This document shows, piece after piece, positions 8,538 through 18,093 of a DNA stretch of 64,000 nt. Every line of letters starts with the position of its first letter. The first letter of the stretch is position 1. The translations under genes and the position numbers were made by a program. The notes under the pieces were generated by a model. That model was not told the origin of the DNA and made no database searches. It saw only the letters and a list, made by a program, of their open reading frames with translations. The stretch lies in assembly GCF_030291075.1 (NCBI RefSeq), contig NZ_CP127407.1, positions 3,284,001 to 3,348,000 on the forward strand, given 5' to 3'. This DNA comes from Stenotrophomonas sp. 57. Its GTDB lineage: Bacteria > Pseudomonadota > Gammaproteobacteria > Xanthomonadales > Xanthomonadaceae.

Positions 8538-11500
8538 CTACCGCCCCATCACCCGGGCGATCGCTTCCACCAGCAGCTCACCGGTCACCGGCTTGCGCAG
8601 GAAACCACCGATGCCGGCTGCTTCCACCTGCTGCTGCAGGTCCGGATCGGTCCGCGCCGTCACCGCCAGCAGCGGCAGCATGTAGCCCTGGTTGCGCAGG
8701 TGCTGGGCCAGCTCGAAACCACTCAGGCCCGGCAGGTCCAGATCCAGCAGGCCGACATCGAAATCACCGGCACTGATCTCGCGCAGCGCCGCCAGCGCAT
8801 GCCCCGCATGCACCACCTCATGCCCACGCGCGCTCAGCAGGCCGCGTACCACGTCGGCCACGGTCGCGTCATCCTCGACCAGCAGCACGCGTAGCGGCGG
8901 CATGTTGGCCGCCTCTTCACGGTGCGCCTGGCCGTCTGCTTCAGTACTTGCATCGACCACCAGCGGCAACGGCAGGGTCACGCCAAAACACGTGCCGCGA
9001 CCCAGCTGGCTCTCTACCTGGATACGCCCCTGCATCGCCTGCGCCAGTTCGCGGCAGATCGCCAGGCCCAGGCCGCTGCCGCCGTACTGCGCGGCGGTGC
9101 GGGCGCCGTCGGCCTGTTCGAAGCGGCGGAACAGGCGCTGCTGCTGTTCCTGGCTGATGCCCGGACCGGTATCGCGCACTTCGAAATGCAGCGCGCGCAG
9201 CTCGCCGTCGCTGCGCGCATGCAGGGTGATGGTGCCGCGGCTGGTGAACTTGACCGCGTTGGAGAGCAGGTTGAGCAGGATCTGCCGTACCCGCATTGCA
9301 TCGCCGGTGGCCTGCAGGCCCGGCGGCAGCTGGTTGTCGAGGGTGAAGCGCAGGCCCTTCTGTGCTGCCAGCGGTCCCATCAGGGCGGCAAGATCCTGCA
9401 GCAGGCAGCTCAGCGCGAACGGCCTTGACTGCAGTTCCAGCCGTCCGGACTCGATCCGTGCCAGGTCCAAGGCATCGTTGACCAAGTGAAGCAGGTGTTC
9501 GCCGGCATGCCGGATCGACTGCGTGTAGCCGCGCTGCTGGGGGTCCAGCGGCGAGGCCAGCAGCAGTTCGCTCATGCCGAGCACGCCGGTCATCGGCGTG
9601 CGGATTTCGTGGCCGAGATTGGCCAGGAAGCGGGTCTTGGCCGCCGAGGCCTGTTCGGCCAGTTCCTGTTTGTGCAATGCCAGCTGATAGGCATGGCGCC
9701 GCTGCAGGCGGCGGCGGTACAGCCAGGCAAACCAGCTGGTCAACAGGAGTGCGATCGAAGCCAATACCAGCAGTCCGGACAGGCTGCGCCACCATGGCGG
9801 CTGCACGCGGAATTCCAGGCTCTGCACCCGCGACCAGACGTGGTCGGCCGAGCGCGCCTGTACTTCCAGGCGGTAGCTGCCCGGCGGCAGGCGCGAGAAC
9901 AGGCGCTCACCGGCCGGGCCTACTTCCACCCAATCGGGGTCGTAGCCCGCCAGGCGGTAGCGATAGCTGTTGGACGCCGAATCGGCGAATGACAGCAACC
10001 GCGCGACGATGCGCAGGTCACGATCACCATCGGCAATCTGCAGGGGCGTGTCGTGGGTCAGGTCGAGTACCTGCTCGTTGCGGCGGACTTCAACCCGCTC
10101 GATCACCAGCGGCGCGCGCCGCACCGACGGCCGCACCTGTTCCGGGTCGAACACCACCACGCCGGCCGGGGTACCGGCCACCAGATGGCCATCGCCGGAC
10201 ATCGCCAACGTGTGCTCGCGGAACTCCTGGCTGGGCAGGCCGTCGTGCACGCCGTACAGGCGCACGCTCTGCCCGTCGGCGCCCACCCGGACCAGGCCGC
10301 GCGCACTGGTGGCCCAGGCCACGCCCTGTGCATCGACCACCAGCCCGGAGGCGGAGATCGCCGGGTAGCCCTGCTCCGCGCCGACAACGGCCTGCCGCTC
10401 CAACCGGCCGTGGCTCCAGCGGTAGCGCGACAGGCGGCCGTCCTCCGACAGCCAGACCTGGCCATCGCGGCCCACGTGCAACGCATGGATCGCGGTCGCC
10501 GGCGCACCCGGCACCGGCTGGAAGCGCTCGCTTTCCGGCAGCCACTGCAGCAGGCCACGGCTGCTGGCCAGCCAGATGTGGTCCTGCGGCCCGCATTCCA
10601 CATCCAGGTTGAGCTGGCCCTGCTGCAGGCCGCGCTGGCCGTTTTCCAGCTGGCGGCGCAGGCGACCGTCGAGGTCACGCTGCTGCAGGCCTGCAGGCAA
10701 CATCAACCAGAGACTGTCGCCGTCGCAGGTCATCATCGACTCGATGACCCCTTCCATGGCCGCGTCGGCCCCTGCATCACGGCCCCAGCGACGCAGCTCA
10801 CGTCGCTTCGGGTCATAGCGCAGCAATGCATCGGTCGAGCCGATCCAGACCTGGCCGCGGCGATCCTCGCGTACCGAGGACAGCCAGTACATGCCGTTGA
10901 CCCAGGTGCGGTGCTGCTCGATCCTGCCGGTCCTGGGATCGAACCGGTCCAGCGCGCCGTGGCTGCCGACCGTCCAGATGCCACCATTGCTGGAAGGGCT
11001 GGTGCCCAGCACGAAGGCATTGCGCAGCGAACCGGCGTCATCCTCCAGCCGCGACAGCACCGAGAACTGCCACCAGCGCGGCAGCAGGTGCCACAGGCCG
11101 GCATTGGTACTGGCCAGCCAGATGCCGCCTTCGCGGTCCTCGTAGGCGCCAGTCCAGTTCGGCCGCACCGGCCCGCGCGCAACGGCGCTGTACAGCGGAA
11201 CGGTCTGGTACTGCCCATCCACGGCCCGACCCAGCCCGGTACGGGTATCCAGCCAATGGCCGCCCTGTTCATCGCGCAGCATCATGCCGAGCACCTGCTC
11301 GCCCGACGGTAGTTTCCATGGCGGCGATTCAAAACGCCCGTCGGGGCGACGCACCGTGGCGCCGGCCGTCGTACTGATCCACAGGCTGCCATCGGGTTCG
11401 CTGGTCAATCCATTGATCAGCAGGCTGGGAATGACATCCGTGCCGACCCGCTCGAAGTCGGTGCCGGTCCAGCGCGCCACGCCATGCTTGGTGCCGACCC

Positions 11501-12065
11501 ACAGGCTGCCATCGGCCAGCGTGGCCAGGTACGGCACCGAGGCGGCGGGCAGGCTGCGCGGATTGTTGGCCTCGGGCAGGAAACGCTGCAGGCGGTCCTG
11601 GCTGTCCAGCCGGTACAGGCCACCTTCGTGGGTGCCGAACCAGATCGCACCGTCGGGGGTGGTGGCCAGGCTCCAGACCGTGTTGGTCCCCATCAGTGGC
11701 TGGCTGCTGCGGTCGTAGAAATGCAGCTGGCGGCGGTCGGCCGACATCCGTACCAGGCCCGCGTTCTCGGTCCCGATCCAGAGCTGGTTGCGCGCATCGA
11801 CCAGGACCGTCCAGATGCGGTTGTCGCGCAGGCCATCCTCCGAGCGCCAGATCCGGTAGTTGCGCCCGTCGTAACGAGCCAGACCGTCGTTGGTGGCGAT
11901 CCACAGGTAGCCGTAGCGGTCTTCGGCCATGCGGTTGACGGTATTGGAGGGCAGGCCGTCGAACACCGTCACCTGGCGCGGGCTCGGGGGCACCGGCTGC
12001 GCGGCAGCGGGTGACAGGCAGCACAGGAGGATCAGCAGCAGCATCGCCGCCCGCAGATACGCCAC
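8538..12065 (-). CDS. Hybrid sensor histidine kinase with two-component beta-propeller
   Basis: A 1175-residue inner-membrane sensor. A cleavable signal or first anchor (MLLLILLCCLSPAAAQ) is followed by about 650 periplasmic residues of two-component-propeller repeats (many W-I-G-T-x-x-G-L-x-R units), a Y_Y_Y domain and one transmembrane helix near residue 775. Then come HisKA with phospho-acceptor His in GHEIRTP, a complete HATPase ([20 protein letters not shown]) and a C-terminal receiver with Asp in LLDLDLPG. There is no DNA-binding or HPt domain. The GTG at 12065 was chosen because GAGGAGG (12072-12078) lies six bases upstream. It is downstream of a close paralogue on the same strand, with a 95-base gap. 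The ligand and output partner are unknown. Confidence 0.9.
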   Translation of the reverse strand: MAYLRAAMLLLILLCCLSPAAAQPVPPSPRQVTVFDGLPSNTVNRMAEDRYGYLWIATNDGLARYDGRNYRIWRSEDGLRDNRIWTVLVDARNQLWIGTENAGLVRMSADRRQLHFYDRSSQPLMGTNTVWSLATTPDGAIWFGTHEGGLYRLDSQDRLQRFLPEANNPRSLPAASVPYLATLADGSLWVGTKHGVARWTGTDFERVGTDVIPSLLINGLTSEPDGSLWISTTAGATVRRPDGRFESPPWKLPSGEQVLGMMLRDEQGGHWLDTRTGLGRAVDGQYQTVPLYSAVARGPVRPNWTGAYEDREGGIWLASTNAGLWHLLPRWWQFSVLSRLEDDAGSLRNAFVLGTSPSSNGGIWTVGSHGALDRFDPRTGRIEQHRTWVNGMYWLSSVREDRRGQVWIGSTDALLRYDPKRRELRRWGRDAGADAAMEGVIESMMTCDGDSLWLMLPAGLQQRDLDGRLRRQLENGQRGLQQGQLNLDVECGPQDHIWLASSRGLLQWLPESERFQPVPGAPATAIHALHVGRDGQVWLSEDGRLSRYRWSHGRLERQAVVGAEQGYPAISASGLVVDAQGVAWATSARGLVRVGADGQSVRLYGVHDGLPSQEFREHTLAMSGDGHLVAGTPAGVVVFDPEQVRPSVRRAPLVIERVEVRRNEQVLDLTHDTPLQIADGDRDLRIVARLLSFADSASNSYRYRLAGYDPDWVEVGPAGERLFSRLPPGSYRLEVQARSADHVWSRVQSLEFRVQPPWWRSLSGLLVLASIALLLTSWFAWLYRRRLQRRHAYQLALHKQELAEQASAAKTRFLANLGHEIRTPMTGVLGMSELLLASPLDPQQRGYTQSIRHAGEHLLHLVNDALDLARIESGRLELQSRPFALSCLLQDLAALMGPLAAQKGLRFTLDNQLPPGLQATGDAMRVRQILLNLLSNAVKFTSRGTITLHARSDGELRALHFEVRDTGPGISQEQQQRLFRRFEQADGARTAAQYGGSGLGLAICRELAQAMQGRIQVESQLGRGTCFGVTLPLPLVVDASTEADGQAHREEAANMPPLRVLLVEDDATVADVVRGLLSARGHEVVHAGHALAALREISAGDFDVGLLDLDLPGLSGFELAQHLRNQGYMLPLLAVTARTDPDLQQQVEAAGIGGFLRKPVTGELLVEAIARVMGR

Positions 12066-12160
12066 CGATTGCCTCCTCACGCTGCCCTGATGATTCCCGC
12101 GCTGCGGGCGTCGGCATGGTAAACCGAAAGTCGCGCCGTTCACGCCCGGCGCCGACGTTT

Positions 12161-15100
12161 TCAAGTCGTGGTCTGTCGTTTAGTGCGCGCCTGGATGATC
12201 GCTGTCACCAGCATGTCGCCGGTGACCGGCTTGCGCAGGAAGCCATCGAAACCGGCAGCGAGCACCTGCGATTCAGCATAGGCATCGGAGCGTGCGGTGA
12301 CCGCCACCAGTGGCAGCTCGTAGCCCAGAGTGCGCAGCTGGCGTGCAATCGCAGTACCGTCCAGCGCCGGCAGGTCGAGGTCGAGCAGGCCGACATCGAA
12401 GCCGTCGGTCGCGATCTCCGACAAGGCTCCCAGGCCGTGCAGCACATGCACCACGTCATGGCCACGGCTACGCAGCAGGCCTGCGATGACCTCGGCTACG
12501 GTGGCATCGTCCTCCACCAGCAGGATGCGCAATGGCGGCAGCACCAGCGGCGCCGTCGCTTCGCCTGCAGCGGCCGCTGCCTGCCGGGTCCACGGCAGCG
12601 GCAACCGCACCCGGAAGCGCGCGCCCTTGCCTGGCTGGCTGTCCACTTCGATGCCCCCACCCATCGCCACGGCCAGCTCCTGGCAGATCGCCAGGCCCAG
12701 CCCGCTGCCGCCATAACGCGATGCCGTGCGCGGACCATCGGCCTGTTCGAAGCGATGGAACAGGCGATCCTGCTGCTCGGCACTGATGCCCGGGCCACTG
12801 TCATGCACTTCGAAACAGAGCCCGCCGCCGTTCGCTTCCAGGTGCACGGCCAGGCCGACATGACCGCGCTCGGTGAACTTGATCGCATTGCCCAGCAGGT
12901 TGAGCAGGATCTGCCGCACACGCATCTCGTCGCCACTGACGCTGATCGGGCCAGGCGGATCGTCGCCACGCTGGAAATCCAGCCTGCGCTGCCTCGCCAT
13001 GGGCTGCATCAGCGCCTGCACCTGGTCGAGCAGGCCGGCCAGGTCGAACGGGCGCAGATCCAGCTCCAGCCGGCCCGCCTCGATGCGCGCGAGGTCCAAC
13101 GCATCGTTGACCAACCGCAGCAGATGGCTGCCGGCCTGCTGGATCGAGCCGGCATAGCTGCGCTGCACCGGGTCCAGCGGTGTGGCCAGCAGCAGCTCGC
13201 TCATGCCGAGCACGCCGGTCATCGGCGTGCGCACTTCGTGCCCCAGCGTGGCCAGGAACCGGCTCTTGGCCTGCGAGGCCTGTTCGGCAAGCTCCTGCTT
13301 GTGCACGGTCAACTGCCATTGCTGGCGACGGCGCAGGCGCGCACGGATCGACCAGACCAGGATGAGCAGCAGCAGCGAACCGATCAGGATGTAGCCGAAG
13401 ATCGCCATGCCGCTGCGCCACCACGGTGGCAGCACCTTCACCTGCAGCTGCTGCGAAGGCGTCCACGCACCATTGGCGGTGGCCGCCTGCACTTCGATGA
13501 CGTAGCTGCCGGTGGGCAGTCTCGATAGTGTGCGCTGACCGTCGCCGCCCTGCTCCACCCAGTTCTGGTCATACCCGCGTACCCGGAAGCGGTAGCGGTT
13601 GCCCTGGGGGTTGGCATACGACAGCAGCCGCGCATCGATCTGCAGATCGCGATCATCCGGTCCCAGCAGCAGGGTGCCGGTGTTCGGCAGCGGCTGCCAG
13701 CCGCGCGCGTCGTCGCGGCGCACGCGCACCTCGGCAATCACCAGCGACGACCCGGGCAGCACGACGTCGTCGGCATTCACGTCGAAAGCGACCAGGCCGG
13801 TCTGGGCCACGGCCAGCACGCGGCCATCGGCATTCACCGCCGGCGGACGGCTGGTGAACTCGGCATCGGACAGGCCGTCGCGTTCGTTGAACAACTGCAG
13901 GCGCCGTGCTTTCGGATCCCAGCGCAGCAGGCCGCGCGGCGTGGTTGCCCACACCCGGCCATTGTCGGCCAATGCAAGGCCGCCCATGCTGACCGGCGGC
14001 ACTCCGGCGCTTCCATCAATGCGCTGGATCAGGCGCAGGCTCATGCCATCCCACTGGTAGCGCTCCAGCGCGCCCTGGCGGGCCAGCCACAACTGTTGCG
14101 GATCCACCCACACCAGGTCGTAGATCAGACCACGCGAGACACCCGGCACCGCTTCGAAGCGTCCGGCCTGCTCGCGCCAGATACCCATGTCGCCCATCAC
14201 CCACGCCTTGCCATGGGCATCAAAGCGGATCTGCTCGATGGGTGAATCGGCCGCCTTGCGGAAATCATCGAGTGGATAGCTGCGCAGCACCCGGCCATCC
14301 GCACTGCGCTGCTGCAGGCCCAGATTCATCACCGACAGCCAGACCGTGCCATCGGGTGCCTGCCGCATCAGGTCGATGCGCTGGCGCAGGTCGGCGCCTC
14401 CATCGATATGCCAATCGTGCAGCGCGCGGGTGGCCGGGTCATACACGCTGATACGGCCGGCACGCCCCAGCCACAGGCGCCCGTCCGGCCGCGGCAGGAC
14501 AGACCACACCGCACCACTGCCAATCTGGCGGTCGCTGGCGAGCAGGCGCAGCGTGCCCTTCGCATCCAGCTGATACACGCCATGCGCCGAACCCACGTAG
14601 TAGTTGTGGCCATCACTGGCCGCGCCCAGCAGGTACTGGCTGTCCAGCGGCTTGCCATCGAGCTGGTTCCAGATCGAGAAGCGGCGCCAGTCCGGCGGCA
14701 GGTAAGCCAGGCCCTGGGTCAACAACGCCACCCAAAGTCCGCCCTCATGGTCCTGCAGCATGTCGAGCACACCGCTCTGTGCAGTGAGGAAACCACTGCC
14801 GCGGTCGCCCTCGAGGCGCCACAGCGCACTGGCGTCGCCGCGCAGCAGGCCGTCGGACGTGCCGGCCCAGTAGCCACCCCGCCGATCGGCCAGCACCAGC
14901 GCCGAGCGCAGGCGGGCGCTGTCGCTCCAGCGCGGACGGCTGACCCGGTCCTGCGCATCGATGCGGTACAGGCCGTCGTTCTGGCTGCCAAGCCAGATCG
15001 AACCGTCCGGATCACGGCTCATCCGCAGCACGCTCAGCGCGCCCAGTTCGTGCGGTGCCACCGGCTCGAAGCCAACGCCGTTCCAGCGCGCGACCCCGGC

Positions 15101-15706
15101 CTCGGTGCCGATCCACAGGCGGCCGCGGGCATCGACCAGGCTGCTGTAGATGGTGTTGCTGGGCAGGCCGTCGGCGCGGGCCGGGTCGTGCTTGAAGAAA
15201 CGCAGGCTGCCGTCCTCGCCGAACCGGCAGATGCCCTGGCTGCTGGTGCCGATCCACAACGCGTCCGCGGCATACGCCAGTGTCCAGAACTGGCTCATGC
15301 AGGGGCCATTGACCGCATCGAAGGTCCTGAAGCGCTCGCGGTCGGCATCCAGGCGGGCCACGCCCTTGCCATTGATGCCCACCCATACCCGGTCCAGCGG
15401 ATCGACCAGCAGGGTCTCGATCTCGTTGCCGGGCAACGAGCCAGGCTGCTCCGGATCGTGCTCCCAGACCCGCAGCGAGCTGCCGTCGTAACGCACCAGG
15501 CCACCATCGGTTGCAGCCCAGATATGGCCCTGGCGGTCCTCGGCCAGCGCCAGCACCATGCGCGACGGCATGCCTTCGGCGGCACCGAAGCGCCGCAGGC
15601 GCGGTGTTTCTGCCATGTCCAGGGCCGCAGCCGCTGTGGCGGACGCCAACAGCAGCAGCCCCGTTCCCGCGATGCCCAGGCACCACAGGCGCCAGCCGCT
15701 CGTCAT
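12161..15706 (-). CDS. Paralogous hybrid sensor histidine kinase with beta-propeller
   Basis: A 1181-residue paralogue of the next gene downstream, with the same domain order: signal sequence, Reg_prop propeller repeats ([11 protein letters not shown] and many similar), a Y_Y_Y domain ([10 protein letters not shown]), one membrane helix ([18 protein letters not shown]), HisKA with GHEVRTP, HATPase ([20 protein letters not shown]), and a receiver with [11 protein letters not shown]. It also ends at the receiver, so an HPt protein or a separate regulator must carry the signal onward. The pair arose by tandem duplication and is likely co-transcribed from a promoter in the 15707-15868 gap, which is shared with the divergent yceI operon. 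Confidence 0.9.
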   Translation of the reverse strand: MTSGWRLWCLGIAGTGLLLLASATAAAALDMAETPRLRRFGAAEGMPSRMVLALAEDRQGHIWAATDGGLVRYDGSSLRVWEHDPEQPGSLPGNEIETLLVDPLDRVWVGINGKGVARLDADRERFRTFDAVNGPCMSQFWTLAYAADALWIGTSSQGICRFGEDGSLRFFKHDPARADGLPSNTIYSSLVDARGRLWIGTEAGVARWNGVGFEPVAPHELGALSVLRMSRDPDGSIWLGSQNDGLYRIDAQDRVSRPRWSDSARLRSALVLADRRGGYWAGTSDGLLRGDASALWRLEGDRGSGFLTAQSGVLDMLQDHEGGLWVALLTQGLAYLPPDWRRFSIWNQLDGKPLDSQYLLGAASDGHNYYVGSAHGVYQLDAKGTLRLLASDRQIGSGAVWSVLPRPDGRLWLGRAGRISVYDPATRALHDWHIDGGADLRQRIDLMRQAPDGTVWLSVMNLGLQQRSADGRVLRSYPLDDFRKAADSPIEQIRFDAHGKAWVMGDMGIWREQAGRFEAVPGVSRGLIYDLVWVDPQQLWLARQGALERYQWDGMSLRLIQRIDGSAGVPPVSMGGLALADNGRVWATTPRGLLRWDPKARRLQLFNERDGLSDAEFTSRPPAVNADGRVLAVAQTGLVAFDVNADDVVLPGSSLVIAEVRVRRDDARGWQPLPNTGTLLLGPDDRDLQIDARLLSYANPQGNRYRFRVRGYDQNWVEQGGDGQRTLSRLPTGSYVIEVQAATANGAWTPSQQLQVKVLPPWWRSGMAIFGYILIGSLLLLILVWSIRARLRRRQQWQLTVHKQELAEQASQAKSRFLATLGHEVRTPMTGVLGMSELLLATPLDPVQRSYAGSIQQAGSHLLRLVNDALDLARIEAGRLELDLRPFDLAGLLDQVQALMQPMARQRRLDFQRGDDPPGPISVSGDEMRVRQILLNLLGNAIKFTERGHVGLAVHLEANGGGLCFEVHDSGPGISAEQQDRLFHRFEQADGPRTASRYGGSGLGLAICQELAVAMGGGIEVDSQPGKGARFRVRLPLPWTRQAAAAAGEATAPLVLPPLRILLVEDDATVAEVIAGLLRSRGHDVVHVLHGLGALSEIATDGFDVGLLDLDLPALDGTAIARQLRTLGYELPLVAVTARSDAYAESQVLAAGFDGFLRKPVTGDMLVTAIIQARTKRQTTT

Positions 15707-15750
15707 CCTGAACCCCCTGTCCTGGCCCGATTGTCACACAGGCCGGGTCC

Positions 15751-15804
15751 ATGGCTGCAACAGCCTGTTGCCGGCGCAAGGCCACCACGAACTGTTGCAG
15801 CCAT
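15751..15804. promoter_or_regulatory. 13-bp perfect inverted repeat in a divergent promoter region
   Basis: ATGGCTGCAACAG at 15751-15763 is mirrored exactly by CTGTTGCAGCCAT at 15792-15804, with 28 bases between. It lies in the 162-base gap between the sensor-kinase start (minus strand) and the yceI start (plus strand). This is a candidate operator for a dimeric regulator controlling one or both transcripts. No cognate regulator can be assigned. Confidence 0.45.
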
Positions 15805-15868
15805 GCACGCATCCTTGGCAGGGGCCTGTGCGTATGATCACAGCGTCCCTTTCCGGAGCCCGCCATCG

Positions 15869-16501
15869 ATGCGTCCCTGCCTGGCCCTGCTGCCGATGCT
15901 GCTCGCCACCGCCCCTGCCTGGGCGGACGCCGATACCTATCGCATCGATCCGGTGCACACGCGGGTGCTGTTCAGCATCGACCATGCCGGCTATTCGCAG
16001 GCCATGGGGACGGTTTCCGGCAGCGAGGGCCGCTTGCAGTTCGATCCCGACAACTGGCGCGGCGCCACACTGGACGTCAGCGTACCGGTGTCGCGACTGG
16101 ACCTGGGCGATGCAAAGTGGAACGAGGCCACCCTGGCCCGCAGCCTCCTGGACGGCGAGCGCTTCCCCAACGCGCGCTTCGTCTCCAGCCGGGTCGAACC
16201 GATCGATGCCAGGCGCGCGCACGTGATCGGCACGCTGACCCTGCGCGGGGTCAGCCAGGAGGTCACGCTGGAGGTGACCCTCAATGCCATCAAGCGCTAC
16301 CCGCTCCCACCGTTCCGACGCACCGCCGGTTTTTCCGCCAGCACCACGCTGAGCCGGCGCGCGTTCGGCATCACCGCCTGGCCGGGCGTCATCGGTGATG
16401 CAGTACAGCTGAGGATCGAGGCTGAAGCCACCCTCGACCGCAGCGACGCCCCGGGAACTCCCGCTCCCGTTCCGCACTCCGACCCCAAGACGGCCCGCTA
16501 G
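15869..16501 (+). CDS. YceI-family periplasmic protein (first copy)
   Basis: A 210-residue secreted lipocalin-like protein of the YceI family, which binds polyisoprenoid chains such as quinone tails in a hydrophobic barrel. A signal peptide (MRPCLALLPMLLATAPAWA) precedes the typical opening Y-R-I-D-P-V-H-T-R-V-L-F. G-T-L-T-L-R-G-V-S-Q-E-V and a C-terminal strand region follow. It is longer than its sister at 17088 by a C-terminal proline-rich tail. Its stop lies ten bases before the cytochrome b561 gene, so it is the first gene of a three-gene operon. Its physiological role is not established. Confidence 0.88.
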   Translation: MRPCLALLPMLLATAPAWADADTYRIDPVHTRVLFSIDHAGYSQAMGTVSGSEGRLQFDPDNWRGATLDVSVPVSRLDLGDAKWNEATLARSLLDGERFPNARFVSSRVEPIDARRAHVIGTLTLRGVSQEVTLEVTLNAIKRYPLPPFRRTAGFSASTTLSRRAFGITAWPGVIGDAVQLRIEAEATLDRSDAPGTPAPVPHSDPKTAR

Positions 16502-16511
16502 AGGACCCTTC

Positions 16512-17084
16512 ATGACCGCCAAGAACACCCCCGCCGCCTGGGGGAGTGTCAGCCAGATCCTGCATTGGTTGATCGCACTGCTGATCCTCGCCCTGGGCGT
16601 GGTCGGCCTGACCATGGGTGAACTGCCCAAGACCCCGAAGTACTTCTGGGTCTACACCGCCCACAAGTCGATCGGCATCACCGTGCTGGCGCTGGTGCTG
16701 TTCCGCCTCGGCTGGCGCCTGTATGCCGGCGCGCCGAAGCCGGTGCCGGGCGTGCCCAGCTGGCAGGAACGCATCGCCAGTGCCACCCACGTGCTGCTGT
16801 ATGTGCTGATGTTCGCCATCCCGCTGTCGGGCTGGCTGTACGACTCGGCCAGTGGCCTGCGCCCGTTCCGCTGGTTCGGCCTGGTCGACGTGCCCAAGCT
16901 GAGCGGCCCCGATCCGCAGGTGGTGGCGGTATCGCATGCCATCCACGAATACGGCTTCTGGCTGTTGATCGCGGTGGTGCTGGCCCATGCCGGCGCTGCC
17001 TTCTACCACCACCTCTTCCAGCGCGATGCGACGTTGTCCCGCATGTTGCCGCGCGGCTGGCTCGCCTCCCCTCAGAAGGACTGA
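16512..17084 (+). CDS. Cytochrome b561 family protein (YceJ-like)
   Basis: A 190-residue inner-membrane diheme cytochrome b of the prokaryotic b561 family. Four transmembrane helices are visible, with candidate heme-ligand histidines in the first helix (L-H-W-L-I-A-L-L), before the second (A-H-K-S-I-G-I), in the third (T-H-V-L-L-Y-V) and in the fourth (A-H-A-G-A-A). Family members move electrons between quinol and periplasmic acceptors. Its position between two yceI genes echoes the yceJ-yceI pair of enterobacteria and suggests a joint function involving quinones or oxidative stress, which is inference only. Confidence 0.88.
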   Translation: MTAKNTPAAWGSVSQILHWLIALLILALGVVGLTMGELPKTPKYFWVYTAHKSIGITVLALVLFRLGWRLYAGAPKPVPGVPSWQERIASATHVLLYVLMFAIPLSGWLYDSASGLRPFRWFGLVDVPKLSGPDPQVVAVSHAIHEYGFWLLIAVVLAHAGAAFYHHLFQRDATLSRMLPRGWLASPQKD

Positions 17085-17087
17085 CCG

Positions 17088-17660
17088 ATGAACCTGAAAC
17101 TGACCACTCCGGCCGCCGTGGCCGCCGCCCTGTCCGGCATGCTGGCCACCGCCCCGGTGCTCGCCGCCGACTATGCGCAGGCCCCCGGCGCGGGCTCGAT
17201 CCTGGTGTTCGCCACCAAGTACGACGGCGAAGTGTTCACCGGCAGCTTCCCGGGCTTTGCCACCAAGCTCAGCTTCGACCCGGCCAATCCGGCCGCTGGT
17301 TCGTTGGACGTGGTGATCCCGCTTGCAGGCGCCAAGAGCGGCAACAGCGACCGTGACTCGACCTTGCAGGGTGCCGACTTCTTCAACGTCGGCAAGTTCG
17401 CCACCGCGCGTTACACCGCAAAGGGTTTCCGCGCGGTGGGCAATGACCAGTTCGCCGCCGATGGCACCCTGGAACTGCGTGGCGTCAGCAAGCCGGTCAC
17501 CCTCACCTTCACCTGGAAGCCGGGCACCCAGCCGGTGCTGACCGGCAAGGCCACGGTCAAGCGCCTGGACTTCGGCGTCGGCGGCGGCGACTGGGCCGAC
17601 ACCAAGACCATCCCGGACGAAACCGCGATCAGCACGATCGTGAAGTTTGACGCGAAATGA
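17088..17660 (+). CDS. YceI-family periplasmic protein (second copy)
   Basis: A 190-residue secreted YceI-type isoprenoid-binding protein. The signal peptide ends near A-P-V-L-A-A. The mature part contains G-S-I-L-V-F-A-T-K-Y-D-G-E-V-F, A-D-F-F-N-V-G-K-F-A-T-A-R-Y, and G-T-L-E-L-R-G-V-S-K-P-V, the same family signatures as the copy at 15869. The two are clearly paralogous but diverged. It starts three bases after the cytochrome b561 stop and is followed by a GC-rich hairpin and a SMAG unit. Confidence 0.88.
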   Translation: MNLKLTTPAAVAAALSGMLATAPVLAADYAQAPGAGSILVFATKYDGEVFTGSFPGFATKLSFDPANPAAGSLDVVIPLAGAKSGNSDRDSTLQGADFFNVGKFATARYTAKGFRAVGNDQFAADGTLELRGVSKPVTLTFTWKPGTQPVLTGKATVKRLDFGVGGGDWADTKTIPDETAISTIVKFDAK

Positions 17661-17667
17661 GCACTGG

Positions 17668-17688
17668 GCCGGGGCACCGCCCCGGCCG
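17668..17688 (+). terminator. GC-rich hairpin after the yceI operon
   Basis: GGCCGGGGC, a three-base loop, then GCCCCGGCC, eight bases after the last stop codon. It has no T-run, so it is a weak terminator or a protective 3' hairpin. Confidence 0.45.
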
Positions 17689-17694
17689 CATTCT

Positions 17695-17717
17695 GTAGAG
17701 CCGAGCCACGCTCGGCT
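17695..17717 (+). repeat. Single SMAG unit
   Basis: A forward SMAG unit GTAGAGCCGAGCCACGCTCG followed by GCT, lying between the second yceI gene and the convergent glutaredoxin-like gene. Confidence 0.85.
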
Positions 17718-17765
17718 GCTGCGCGCGCCGCGACCGCATCTGCCGCCGGGCCCTGCCCGGCGGAT

Positions 17766-17993
17766 TCAACCCGCGGCCAGCCAGGCCCGCACGCGGGCCG
17801 CGTCGAACGGCCAGTCCAGTTCGCGGCCGCCTGCCTCGTCGCGCAACACCGGCACGCGGGCGCCATAGCGTGCTTCCAGCGCCGGCTGGTCATCCAGGAA
17901 CACCGATTCGAACTCCGGTGCCCGCGCCTTGGCCAGCTCGGCCAGGGCCATGTCACACAGATGGCAGTCGTCGCGCTGGAACAGGGTCAACAC
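17766..17993 (-). CDS. Glutaredoxin-like (DUF836) small thiol protein
   Basis: A 75-residue thioredoxin-fold protein. The start is followed by the beta strand L-T-L-F-Q-R and the redox motif C-H-L-C, then an amphipathic helix, the strand region F-E-S-V-F-L-D-D and the cis-proline loop R-V-P-V-L. This matches the compact glutaredoxin family often found as YruB/DUF836-type proteins. I set the start at GTG 17993 because GAGGGAG lies eight bases upstream; earlier ATG codons would run into the divergent sdaA gene. The substrate is unknown. Confidence 0.75.
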   Translation of the reverse strand: MLTLFQRDDCHLCDMALAELAKARAPEFESVFLDDQPALEARYGARVPVLRDEAGGRELDWPFDAARVRAWLAAG

Positions 17994-18053
17994 CGGTTTG
18001 GCTCCCTCTGCCGAAATGCTGCGCCGCAGCCATGGAAGTGCGGCATGAACCGC

Positions 18054-18059
18054 TAGAAT
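18054..18059 (+). promoter_or_regulatory. Candidate -10 box for sdaA
   Basis: TAGAAT lies about 35 bases upstream of the sdaA ATG in the 100-base gap between divergent genes. No strong -35 hexamer is visible at the usual distance. Confidence 0.35.
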
Positions 18060-18093
18060 AGCGGTCTCTTCCGGTACCCGCAGTACGGCAACC

